From Phlebotomus papatasi (taxonomy: Eukaryota; Arthropoda; Insecta; Diptera; Psychodidae): DNA of 64,000 nt. Positions 11,134-21,818 of the stretch are shown here, piece after piece (the stretch's first letter is position 1; each line of letters opens with the position of its first letter). The DNA lies in contig NC_077223.1 of NCBI RefSeq assembly GCF_024763615.1, forward strand, positions 90,458,627-90,522,626, written 5' to 3'. Both the position numbers and the translations under genes were made by a program. The notes below the pieces were generated by a model. It worked only from the letters and a program-made list of their open reading frames with translations. It was not told the DNA's origin and ran no database searches.

Positions 11134-14100
11134 CTACAATATAAAATGGTATTTTATTATGCAATAAATATAATTTTAAAAAGATGAGAATCACAGAAAC
11201 ATAAAAATTTTTAAAGTTAGTACTGCTTGACACAACTTTTCGATTTTTTGGAACTTAATCAATAAAAAGAAACTTGAATTTGATTTATTTATGATAAAAC
11301 ATTTTCAATGATACAAAAAATGGGTGTCAGGTAGTGATAAAAGCAAGTTTAAATTTTGTCGATCCGTGAAAATTTAAATGGCTCATGCTTCATTTTCTTT
11401 GTGAACGAATAATTTTTTTTCTGCGGCCTTCATTCTTCTATTTTTTTTCTAAGTTCATTTTTTCGTTTTAAAACTTTAATAAAATATTCAGAAATTTCTA
11501 AAATTCACATTTTAATTTTTTTCAATTTCCTAAATTATAATTTACAAAGTAGAATGACATATCTTTCAGTAAAAAATTAACTTATTTTAGTCAGATTACT
11601 TTAAATCTTTATTTTTTTGAATTTAGAAATGAGATTTTCTGCACAAAAAAATTTTCCCTCTTTTTCTCTGACTTGTCACACAAAACTGGGAATAGCAACA
11701 AAACGAAGAGTCAAAATGAGTTCAAACCTTCAGAAGATGTTAGGAAGACTATTACCGAGAATATTATTGCACTTTTAAATAAATAAAAACTTTATTGTCG
11801 TTGTAAATGTAATTTTTGTGATGCTACCCTGCAGTGACTCTTAATCATTAGAGGGTTAAATATACTATTAATTGTTTAATTATTGGCGAAACGTTCTAAG
11901 ATTGAAGGCTCTATGTATGCTTCATAATTTTTCGGCTACATAATGATCCTTCCTATTAATTTATCTTTTATAGTTGGATGCTAGTCTCTAAAAAATGTCT
12001 TTTTCTCACTACTATCAAAAGTAAATCGTAAAAAGTGAAAAGTGTGAGATTTGACTTTATAAATGAATCAGGATCGAAAATGAAATCATTGAGGATAACT
12101 ACAACTGGAGAATACTACGTTGAATCTTAAATAGTATAAACTAAGGATCTCTTTGTTTAATGGAATATTACAAAAAAAATCAATTTTGAGTAACCATGTG
12201 CTTTTTATAGACCATGCGTTTTTCTTAACTATATTTTTTTATAACTTTACAACTACATTAATATTATAAAAATAAACTAACAAATATAAACATATTTTTT
12301 ACTATTGGATTAAAATGATTTTATTCATATACCTCGAATATTTGCGAGTATTATTTCTTCTAATCCGGTACACTTCTTTGTTGAGAGCTTCCTGCGGTTC
12401 TTCAGACAAATGCCCGATAGGAAATTGGCTCTTCGCAATGACCTGGTGTCCATGAAACAGGACTTTGTGAAGAGTAGGAGGCATTTTATACCATCCATAC
12501 TCTTTCACATATATTTCTGCGGTTTTCATGGCATATCTTTCGAATTTTCCTGGGTCCAGAAGTTTCCCACTGGATATTGCCAAGAGCAAATTCCGCAATC
12601 GTGTAATGAGCTCTTCTTTGATGCCAGTGATCTCAGAAGAAACCTGAGGATTGGTGTTTTAAACATGAATGTGAAAAATACTTCTACAGATGATTTATTT
12701 ATTTAAAAAATATATTTTTTATATTATTCTCCAACAATCTACGAGATTGTCGATTTAAGATATAAGATTAATACAAGAGTTTTGAAACTACAACAGGTCT
12801 TCAATGTCAATAATTCACTTGTTTAAAAAACAGTAGACTCCCTCAAATTCTAGTATTTGGGACTGAACTGTCACCCGAATTAAAGAGAAATTTGGGCGTC
12901 AAATTGTATGAAATGCAACGTTTTTTTGTTCTTCTGCAAACTCATATTATGTTTCCGTACTCATATTCATAGTAAATTTCATGAAAACCACTTAATAATG
13001 CAAAATCACATCATAACTGAGACAAAACATGGCAAATTTAAGTGAATTTGCTTCATTCGAAAACTTGATAAATGTCGATAAGCATTTTTTAAATTTTAAC
13101 TACTGCCCGAATTAAAAAGTATTCTGATTTTACAAGAGCCGAATCGGCGAGAGTTTACTGTAATGAAACAAGAAAATAGAAAGCGAGTGATAATCCTAAC
13201 CGGCTTATGTGGTGAGATTCTTAACGTGAGCTAACTCGGAATGCTTACAAATTCGATTTAGAGCTGAAGATAGGGGACGCCATTCAGTGATCTTGAATCA
13301 AGTTTTCGTAAAATTTTAGAAATTTCGTATTTAAACCGAAATATCAAGGATTTGGATTGAAAAAATCATTGTTTTTACACTAAAACGACAAAATTGATTT
13401 GAGTCAGTATCACAGAAATAGAAAAGCCCTGAAGCATAGAGGAAGTGTGGCACAAGAAGGGAGCGGACCAAGAGCAAGCGAATATCTGAATAGCGGATAG
13501 TGGACCAAGAGAAAAGCGACTCTACGAAGGGTGTAAGGAGCGAAATTAAACTTGCGGCAAATTTCTGAGACATGATCATGCCAAGTAACAGTAGTGTCCT
13601 TAAAAATGACATCAAGATTACGAGTATGATTTAATACAGGAATAGGCTCGTCGGAGAGTAAAACAGGGCTGGGGGAGGGCTTAGTTTGTCTGTTTCCAAT
13701 TAACAGGAAGAGGAACTTTTTGGGATTAAGAACCAATCAATTAGCAACAGCCTAGTTATTTACCAAGGACAAACTGTTATTAATAGCAGCAAAAGCTGAA
13801 GCAGGAGCTTGAGGATCACCAGAATAATAAATCTGAAGATCATCAGCATAAAGGTGATGCTGTACATGCGGTATTTGAAACGGAAGATCATTAATGAAAT
13901 CTCACAAGTATTATGCTTTCTTTTTACCTGTGGATTAGCAAAGAACCGCCTAGCGGTATTTCCATTATTAGAATTGGCCGATCCTGGTCTTGGCTTATCC
14001 ACATGCAGCCCCAACTGTTCAAAAAATTCCTGCTGGATGCGAAGTTTTGTTGCTTTAAACTCATCCTCATGATGTCTTTTGAAGTATTTTTTAAAGGAGA

Positions 14101-17100
14101 GCCTGTAGGCGACATGTAAAATGGCTTCGAATGTTCGTATCCAGCAGTGAAGTGGACTAAGGCCAAAGTTCAAATGTGAATCAATCGGGGTGAGGTTTTG
14201 GATGTCCCTGAACTTGTGGAATTGAGCCGTACTGGCCCCACACACATAGCAGTGTTTATTGGACGGAGTAGATGTTATTATGTTCAAAACTTTCACATCA
14301 GCCATTGTAAACATCATCCGATGCTTAATAGTGATGTGAAAATTTTGAGCATCAAGTGAAGTTGGCTGTAAGTTTTCTATTGCCACCATCATTCGCTCAT
14401 ACTCTTGTTGGACCACCGTTGAATTTTCTTTGACATACTGGATGCGTATAGGTCGACACCACTTTGGGGACGCAGGCAGGGGGTTCTGCCAGATCTCTGG
14501 GCCATCACTGCACGCTGACATCTTTAACGGTACAGCAGAGGTCATGAATATTGCGGAGTCGCTTGAAGTTGGATCTAAAAACTTCTGCTTGTATTCACTC
14601 ATTCCTGTTGCTCCATCGCATCCCCACTTCCAAAATAATTGGAGGTCGTGTTGGCCTAGTCCACTTATATCACTAACTTCCACAATTCTTCTGGCAGTGT
14701 GATCCAATAGCATTTGTAAGTCCAAGAGACACTCGGTCTCCGAAACACTACTGCTGCTTTGTGGAAGATAGCACAGCTTTTTAGCTTCTTGAATTTTTTT
14801 GTATGGTGGATAGATCGACTTGGCAGGTTCGTAAAAGATGTTGTAAGAGTGCCTCGTCATCTTCGCTTCTACATATCTGGCCAAGGCCTCACTTTTAGAG
14901 AGTGGCCTGGCCTCAAACCCCGACTGTTTTGTCAATTTCCCCTCTACTCGTGCACGCATATTTGCTGAGAACTGCAATTCTTCTGAACTGTAGTTTATTC
15001 TCAACTCTTGTGTTTTCCTCCTTTTGCTTCGGAGGGAGGATTCTTCAAATGGCACTGATGGCCGGCCTCCTGCAGAATTATAAATATTTATACATTTTTA
15101 TTAAGTAAAGATGTTCCCTGCATTGTAGGGTTAAATTTGGGGGAGAGGGAGCGCATGAAACGGGAGAGGGTAAAAACAAAAAAAAATACTTTTGAGATAA
15201 TGTCATTTGAGGTGGAGTCACCGAAGACCGGAAGTTGATATCTCTTACCGTTTGAATTTTATATGGGTCAAAAGACTGAAAAAATCGGTTTGCTTAAATT
15301 GATAGATAAACTAATCTGTAAGAATATACGAAGAAGAATTTTAAAACCCAATTCGAAGTACTTTCTAAGATACAGAGATGGAAGCAAAGTAGTGCCGAGT
15401 AGGTTTACAAACCCTTGATCGAACATCGAAGACTTTAACCCTTCAAGGACGAGACACTTTTTACGGACCTAAAATCAACAATAAAAATGAAACTGGTGTA
15501 CATAATCAATGATAAGTCTTACATCTAACCTAGGAATGTCCAATAGAGTCTGAATCGGTGTATTTTTTGCACCTACGAGCGATAAGCACAAAAATAGCCC
15601 AAAAATTTAAATCATTTATATAACAATACTAATCAATAATAATTTTCACTTTAATGAAAAATATTACGTGTGAGGCTTGTAGTTTCTTTTTCCGAAACGG
15701 TTTTGCTTAAAAAAAATTAGAAGTATAAAAAATAAATAAAATCAATTATGAATTTGAGAATTTTAAAAAAATCGTCATTTTTGAGCTTAAATATTAGGTG
15801 AGATTCTTAACAATCTCACCTACTATAATCCTAACAAAATTTCATGTCGTCCGATCGACCTCAAACTTGGCCAAAATGTGTTTCAGCACTTCCTGATCAC
15901 GAATATATATGTGGCTAATTTACGTTCCCGGCCGGCCGGCCGCTCTTTGGAGCTTAATAGCTCCTAAACTAAAAGAGATATCGACTTGCGGTTTTCGGCA
16001 AAGGTTATATATCGGGTGAAAATTGCAACTTGGTGCATTGACCCCCCACCCCCCACCCCTCCCTCCGCCATTTTGAAGACCACCCTTTTTTTGTTTTCTC
16101 AATAGCTCCGCCCCTATGGCATCGAGCGGGCTCAAATTTTAGTATGTTATAGCTGGGCCTTAGTGCTTTCCATCAATACCAAACTTAAGGTCCCCCGACC
16201 CCTCTGACCCAAGCTATAAGGGTCCAAAAAAAATTTATTGAAATGGCCATAACTCCGGTTCTAATTGTCAGAATTTAAAAAGTGAGGGCTTTTTGGAAAG
16301 CTCTCGTGAAATGCCACTTCCCTTTCTAACATTGCAAGTTCATAAAACCACCGCTAGGGGCGCTATTATTAAAAAGAAAATTTTTAAATCTTATAAGTTG
16401 AATAACTTAAAAATTCCATTGTGCATCGGGCTGAAATTTTAGTATGTTGTAGCCGTTGATTATACCTATCAAACAAAAAAAACCTTAAGTCGATCTAAAG
16501 CCCCTGACCCGAGCTATAAGGGGTCAAAGTTCGAACATTGACCGGCCTCTATCTACGGTTCTAACTAACATAGCGACCTAAATTTTACCTTTTTGGTTTC
16601 GTCTCGATGAGCACTTTCAGATGGAAGTTCAAAAGGTCACCACAGGTGGCGCTGTGATAGCGTCAAAATTCATCGAAATTCAAAGTCACTTTTCTCAAAA
16701 ACGGCATTGTGCAAGTTAATGAAATTTTAGTATGTTGTAGTCCAGTCTAGGACGTTTCCAAAATGGTGCGTAAGTGCGCTGTGGTTTCAATAGAACCGGA
16801 GATATGAGGGGTCAAAGTTCACGAAATTCAAAAAATCATATCTCCGGTTCTATTTGACCGATTTTGATGAATGAGGGCTTAAACGAAAGATCTCACCAAA
16901 TGCTACAACTTTCTAGAATATTTGAACTTCGTGGGACCAACACCAGGGGCGCCACAGTCGAAAAACCAATTTCAATATCACATAACCTCAATTATCTCGA
17001 CTGTCGCTGAACCGATTTTGATTATTACTTCGACATAATTGTAGAGCACATTTGTCTCTACATTTCATCCATACATCATTTTCCACTCAGACTACGCTAT

Positions 17101-18975
17101 CACTCCGATTTTGCCGTTTAAGTGTGAAAAAATTGATTTTTCCCATAATAACGCTTTGAAATTGAAATCACTCAGATGCCAATTTGACTGCCTCTACTCC
17201 ACCAAGACACTTAAAATAGGGGTTTAAATGGAAAGTCCCACAAAATACAACAATTCTTTGATATAGTTGAAGTTCAACAAATGACTACTTGGGGCACTCT
17301 GGATGAAAAAACGAGTTAAGAAACAAAAAATCTCGCTTATCTTGGCTTCTGAGTAATCGATGAGTTCAAGTTCTACGGCAAAATTATAGAGAACATTCTG
17401 GTCTACATTTCACCCATATAACACTTTTCTGTCAGTTCATCCAAATCCTTGATATTTTGGTTTAAATACAAAATTTGTATAATTTCACGAATTTGATTCA
17501 AGATAACTGAATGGCGTCTCCCTACTTCAGCATCAAATCGAATTTGCATGCACTCCGAGTTAGCTCACGTTAAGAATCTCACCTACATAAGCCGGTTAGG
17601 ATTATCTGTCCCTTTTCTTTTAGATAGGGTCATTAAAGACCTGAAATCGATTTCCCTTTAGGTTTAGGCTTCAAAATGGTGACAAGTTGAAATATAGGAG
17701 AGATAGTGACAAAATTTATCAAATTTAAAATTAAAAAACAACTCGATACTTTCCAAAATAGGAGAGACGCAGGCTTTAAATTTTTACCAATAACCTTCTT
17801 AATCTTACGATTTATAAGTAATTCAAGTAAGGAATATAGGAAAAAATTGAAATCTTCAGTCTTATTATTGGAATGTATTCCATATAGAAAAACTCAATAT
17901 TGATATACTTAACTAAAGCCTATTTCTTGTTGGAAAAAATGTCCTTCGACAAAGTTTTAGAGGAGTAAATGTCCTATTAGAATATGTCAGTTTGGTTTTT
18001 TTCATTTGTGAGAGCAGTATATTACAAATTATCCAATATCTGACAAAATTTTTTCAAGAAGTTTTGAAAAATTTCTACAAAATTTACTTTTTAGAAAATG
18101 GCTTAAAAACCATATTTTTTCAAAATATAGAAAAATAGTTTTCAGAAAAATATTCAGAAATATTTGGAATAATCTTATAAGAATATTCTTATTATAAATC
18201 GAATAAGTTTTCTGTGTGCTCAAGCATTTTGACAAATTTTACCTTAGACTCCCCTAAACTGCTCTGTCTTTAAATTTAGGCAATACAATTTCAAGACGAT
18301 TGGACACTTCTTTTCTCTGTCTAATATTCTTTTTAGAAAATTTATTTGGTGCATATCAGTTTAATATCGATTTAAATTTGTCTATATATTATTATAACAA
18401 CAGCCTAAAATTGAAAATCTATCAATTAGAAAGTATTTTTTAAGAAATATTAGCCTTAAATATAAATGAAGCCAGAATAGTTAAGGGTTGAAAAAAATCG
18501 GATAACAAAAACTGCTTTCTCGTCGAGTTCGAGCAATTAAAATTGTAGCATTTTGAGTCAGGTCAGGAAACTACAAAATAATTTTATAAAGTACTATATG
18601 CAATAATTTTTTTTTACCTTTGTCAACGACATTACTGTCAATCTCCTCTGAAGAACAGAACTTTATAGTTGATTGCAACCAAACGGCGTTGTCCCTCTTA
18701 AAAATTTCCGGGTGCCTGTGAGCGGCAGCCCACCTCCTCTCAAATTGCTTCCACAAACGTCCCACTAGCTTCTTATTATCATCCTTTAATTCTCCATTTA
18801 ACATGGTGCTCACAAATTTTTCAATTTCATACTTCTTGTTCTTGAATGGGATGCTCGCGACAGCCTCAAAAATATCCTCAATCTTCAATTCAAAGTCTAT
18901 TTTTTCACAGTGAAAGGAAATTTGTTAAGAGAAGGCTATAAAAGGATAAACATTACCTTTACCTTTTGTCTCCAT
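10992..18975 (-). CDS. Transib/RAG1-like transposase gene, five exons, 628 residues, intact
   Basis: Joining minus-strand exons 18975..18963, 18896..18618, 15069..13928, 12643..12333 and 11133..10992 gives 1887 nt: ATG, 628 codons, TAA, with no stop or frameshift. All four introns are GT-AG, and the phases match (1, 1, 0, 2). The protein fits the DDE recombinase family that includes Transib transposases and the RAG1 core, which bind terminal repeats and make hairpin-type double-strand cuts in the nucleus. Recognised features: GRPSVPFEE with KRRKTQEL (about 99-120), the first acid in WGCDGATG (D249), KWCRPIRIQY (about 301-309), the second acid in FTMADVKV (D355), a CYVC pair (C371/C374), FGLSPLHCWIRTFE (about 400), NNGNTARRFF (about 465-474), HKVLFH (H537/H542) and the third acid in QEALNK (E563). 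The spacings match RAG1 D600, D708, C727/C730, H937/H942 and E962. No Transib-type ends (CAC-start repeats) or RAG2-like partner were found. The function as host gene or transposon is open. Confidence 0.85.
12333..12643 (-). CDS. RAG1-like gene, exon 4 (HxxxxH and third acid)
   Basis: This is 311 bp from acceptor CTCAG|GTTTCT to donor CGAG|GTATAT. It codes for about residues 479-581: VSSEITGIKEELITRL, YVKEYGWYKMPPTLHKVLFH, then PIGHLSEEPQEALNKE. It holds the putative zinc histidines H537/H542 and the putative catalytic E563 and ends at TRKYSR. Confidence 0.88.
12831..13163. mobile_element. pogo-like MITE in intron 3 of the RAG1-like gene
   Basis: The left end CAGTAGACTCCCTCAAATTC and the right end, the reverse of CAGTAAACTCTCGCCGATTC, form imperfect inverted repeats. 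It has no coding frame. Similar CAGTAGACTCTCTCTC ends occur at 21657 and near 26755. Confidence 0.65.
13185..13355 (-). repeat. terminal fragment of the 1.8 kb repeat seen at 15797..17606
   Basis: This 170 bp is the reverse complement (diverged) of 17445..17606. It includes ATAATCCTAACCGGCTTATG, GGTGAGATTCTTAACGTGAG and CAAGGATTTGGAT. It sits in intron 3 next to the LINE fragment. Confidence 0.75.
13330..13905 (-). pseudogene. Jockey-type LINE reverse transcriptase fragment in intron 3
   Basis: Read on the minus strand it gives INDLPFQIPHVQHHLYADDL (YADD codons at 13850..13839), then LVLNPKKF, NHTRNLDVIFKD, TWHDHVSEICRKFNFAPYTL, and, after a frameshift near 13500, VRSLLVPHFLYASGL. These are the palm and thumb motifs of a Jockey/CR1-like non-LTR element. 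Two in-frame stops lie near 13735-13755, so it is dead. Its upstream edge stops within about 25 bp of the exon 3 donor. Confidence 0.88.
13928..15069 (-). CDS. RAG1-like gene, exon 3 (catalytic core with both Asp)
   Basis: This is 1142 bp from a TGCAG acceptor to the donor CCACAG|GTAAAA. It codes for residues 98-478, including D249, D355, the CxxC pair and the FGLSPLHCWIRTFE and NNGNTARRFFANPQ motifs. The frame stays open past the donor for some 50 codons, but that tail is the antisense of nothing conserved and is read through a LINE in the wrong frame. Confidence 0.9.
15797..17606 (+). repeat. 1.8 kb non-coding repeat in intron 2 of the RAG1-like gene
   Basis: It begins GGTGAGATTCTTAACAATCT and ends with GTTAAGAATCTCACC (17568..17582) plus GGTTAGGATTAT, so the outer 15 bp are inverted. 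The start also carries its own small palindrome (AGATTCTTAACAATCT) and a GGCCGGCCGGCC tract at 15931. The interior repeats sentence-like segments about every 250-300 bp (GAAATTTTAGTATGTTGTAG at about 16432 and 16720; TATAAGGGGTCAAAG-type at 16210, 16515 and 16805). There is no ORF. Fragments recur at 13185..13355 and 54932..55195. Confidence 0.7.
17694..18260. repeat. GGGGAGACTGGGG-family repeat, decayed copy in intron 2
   Basis: It starts TAGGAGAGATAGTGACAAAA and ends ATTTTACCTTAGACTCCCCT. Its interior resembles 52919..53511 and 59751..60495. No coding frame. Confidence 0.6.
18618..18896 (-). CDS. RAG1-like gene, exon 2 (N-terminal region)
   Basis: This is 279 bp between a TAG acceptor and the donor AAAG|GTAAAA. 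It codes for about residues 5-97, a helical, charged region with WKQFERRWAAAH and NAVWLQ, ending VVDK. The split codon G+GA continues as the GGRPSVPFEE motif in exon 3, which is the best evidence that the exons belong together. By position it would be the N-terminal DNA-binding/dimer part. Confidence 0.8.
18963..18975 (-). CDS. RAG1-like gene, exon 1 (start)
   Basis: ATGGAGACAAAAG, then donor GTAAAG. It codes for METK plus one base. The start is chosen because the 66 bp intron that follows (18897..18962) has a pyrimidine-rich end and a TAG acceptor, and it joins in phase to exon 2 (G+AC gives Asp). A very short first exon is less certain than the others. Confidence 0.65.
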
Positions 18976-19166
18976 ATTCATTGAAAACACTTCAAAGAAT
19001 CACATAAAACAAACCACTTTATCAACTGTTGAAGAATACACCTCAAGAAACAAAAAAATGACTTAAGAGCATTAAATAATTTTCTAAACCTATTGCGATT
19101 TAGTAGCAATTTTTAGATTATTAGTTGAAAATTTGAAATAGATAGTAAATAGTGAGAATTTATTAC
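18976..19166. other. upstream region of the RAG1-like gene
   Basis: This is AT-rich sequence 5' of exon 1. I see no clear TATA box and no Transib-like inverted end. Confidence 0.35.
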
Positions 19167-19343
19167 GAGAGTCGTCAATCAGAGCAAATGACACTCAAAT
19201 CATCCAATTTCTTCTCAGGAAAAAATTCCTGTTCTACCCAGAATCGAACTGGAGATCTCTCGTTAACTGCAGGAATTTTTTCTAGTCTCTCCTGAGAAGA
19301 AATTGGATGATTTGAGTGTCATTTGCTCTGATTGACGACTCTC
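19167..19343. mobile_element. foldback hairpin with tRNA-like loop
   Basis: Arms beginning GAGAGTCGTCAATCAGAGC at 19167 are matched exactly for about 53 bp by the reverse complement ending at 19343. A second stem (AAAAAATTCCTG / CAGGAATTTTTT) lies inside. The loop on the minus strand reads GATCTCCAGTTCGATTCTGG, which looks like a tRNA T-arm with a Pol III B-box (GTTCGATTC). Confidence 0.8.
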
Positions 19344-20643
19344 TCTAGATAGTAGATAGGTCATTTTTGCCATATGCACTGAAGAAAATAGCGAAGAAAA
19401 ACTCGCGAGGTATATTAATATACCTATAATATTAGGTTAATTAATATATAATTATAAAGTAGTGTTAATCTCCAATAGTATCAATAGTAATTTTATTTAC
19501 ACTATAAACTTCTGTGATGTCTCCAATAACTCCAATAATGTAATCATTTCTTTATTGTTGAACTAACATTGTATGGTTTTACAGTATTTTCGAAGATAAA
19601 TGGTCTTTTTTATACCAATAACCAACGTTATATTTTTAACATAAAAAATTGTGTATGTAAAGATATAGCAATATTATGATAAAATTCGGATATTAACAAT
19701 TTAATTGTTTTAGTAAAAAATAATTTTATTTCTTCAATCAATTAGAATTCTTTTTTCTATTCTTATACCATTAATAAATTAATAAATTCAATTGAAATAC
19801 TAAAAATGTCTCGAAACAACTCGAAAAAGGTTATTACGGAAAAAAGTAGAGAAATAAAGAGTATCTCTTAAATTTAGCTTCCAATAAAATTTAGTTTCTT
19901 GAAGTTTCTTTCATTTTTTAAAGTGTTAATTGAGGCATTTTTATATTATTTTTTCTCATATTTTTCTGTGAAGAATTCTATAAATTTGTAAAATCATTTT
20001 ATGTTGTGAACAGGAAAAAAAATTTCATTTTGAGATTTATAGTTCCACAAATATCTTTTCCTTATAAAAAAAGTTCAGCTAGAATTGTAGTCTATTAAGT
20101 GTTTTGAGATATATTAATAAGTTTTTAGTGATTTTTCGGAGGTTAAGGGATTTTTCCTAAGTTTTTCTAATTCGAAAGTGAATCGTATTATGACATACCT
20201 ACACGAAAAAAAGGAAAAATTGTAACAGAAGAAGAATACCAACGCATAGGCTCATAGATTTCTTGAAAAAACAAAGAAACTTTAGCTATCTTACTTGGAA
20301 ATTCATAAAGAACTCTTTAGTAATAATTAAATTAAATTAAATTGAGTAATAATTAAATATGATATTCTGCTCATCAGATTTAATTTTATATTTCTTATTT
20401 GTAGAACTCCATAAAATTTTGAACTAAAATAAAATGAAAATTCAAATAAAATAAATATAAAAAATGTTCGATTTTCATTAATCCTTAATAGTATTTACAT
20501 TTACAGGTTAATTAAATGAATTATTCTAGTAGTGTAGCTTTATTACAAACATCAAATAATATATTAATTCTCTCGTGAATTTCCCATTTTAATAGATTTT
20601 TTTGGACTCAAATAGTTTCAACGAATTCATTCGTGTCCATAGC
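19344..20643. other. very AT-rich non-coding stretch
   Basis: I see only AT-rich DNA with short simple repeats (for example AAATT repeats at 20327-20345). Confidence 0.45.
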
Positions 20644-20677
20644 TATATCCATATATATATGTATATATGTATATATG

Positions 20678-20708
<31 letters not shown>

Positions 20709-20722
20709 GTATGTATATATAA
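20644..20722. repeat. TA/GTATA microsatellite
   Basis: About 80 bp of (TA)n interrupted by G, in GTATATAT-type units. Confidence 0.95.
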
Positions 20723-21656
20723 ATTAGATGTGTTTTTACAAAAGAAGGCAAATCTGTGAAATGCATAATAAAATAAGACTACTGATTTACGTGAAAAAAG
20801 TGTTCTTTAGGTGTGCATGGTCTCAGAAAATTGCTTGGGAAGGTCCTTATCGCAAAAAATCGCAAAATGAGCTTAGTATCTCCTTAAAGTAGATTAAATT
20901 TAGAGACAAACTATGCTATTCAGAATACCGGCATTCTGCGGCTTCATAAGTAGAACCTTTGATGAATCCCGAGAATTACGTTTTTTTTGGCTAATGTTAA
21001 GACTAAATTAAAGAATGTCCTAGAGGAGGACTACGAGGATAATTTAAATTATGACTATTGCATTTGGGAGTCTTTCTTCTATATAAAAAGACATGCTAAA
21101 TGGCATAAGTCCTATAGGAAGATACAATTATCTGTATCATTTTCCGTGTATGCATACATCTCCAGGGAGCCAAAAATGACGAAAAAATTCATGAAAGTGG
21201 TGACTTTAAGAATCTCTATAGGCCACAATTTCCAACCGATCTTAGTGAAAATTTGGGAAAATGATCTTCAATTAGTGCCAAATCAAATAAAAATACTTTT
21301 GGACCGATTAAAAATATCGAAAAAAATAGGTTTTGGCCGTCACGGCCCCACTGTGCAGTGATGATGGGACTTATGAGATATTTCATCTCAAAAGCAGCAG
21401 CCGCAGCTCTTCAGCAAAATTCATTTTAATACACATTCATCATTTACTTCAATTTTCTCAACAACACGTGCACGACGAGCTCATCAAAGCCACTCCTTTT
21501 GCCAAGGATTCATTTCTTATTGACATACCTACATTTCAGTATAACGTCAACTGGATTGAATCACAAAGATATACTTCAAATAACATTAAGGAATAAGTTT
21601 AGATACGGTTTTAAATCAGCAAATCAGCATAAGAATTAAAAATGTAACAAATACAG
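20723..21656. other. anonymous stretch, possibly an old element
   Basis: An open plus frame of 124 codons (20987..21361) has no motif I recognise. It ends in GGCCCCACTGTGCAG, the reverse complement of the GCACAGTGGGGCCG found at 9778, so it is probably repeat-derived rather than a gene. Confidence 0.35.
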
Positions 21657-21818
21657 TAGACTCTCTCTCAATTGGGCATTTGGGGCAACATTTCATCTGG
21701 TTTATCGATAGATTTGGGCGTCAAAACCTTTGTAAATTCCACAAAAAGCGCTTAATTGTAAAGAATCACGATAAAACAAGACAAATTACAACGAATTTGA
21801 CCAAATTCAAAATCAAAT
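21657..21818. mobile_element. left end of a pogo-like MITE
   Basis: It begins CAGTAGACTCTCTCTCAATT, like the MITE at 12831, and is cut by the next repeat at about 21816. Confidence 0.5.

Noticed and set aside
13760..13927. C-terminal extension of the 431-codon frame (ISLMIFRFKY...) as part of the transposase
   Set aside because: It lies after a good splice donor and is the wrong-frame reading of a LINE that encodes YADD in another frame; the transposase continues instead in exon 4.
13809..15108. Several plus-strand open frames of 60-90 codons opposite the RAG1-like exon 3
   Set aside because: They are antisense shadows of a conserved coding exon and show no motifs of their own.
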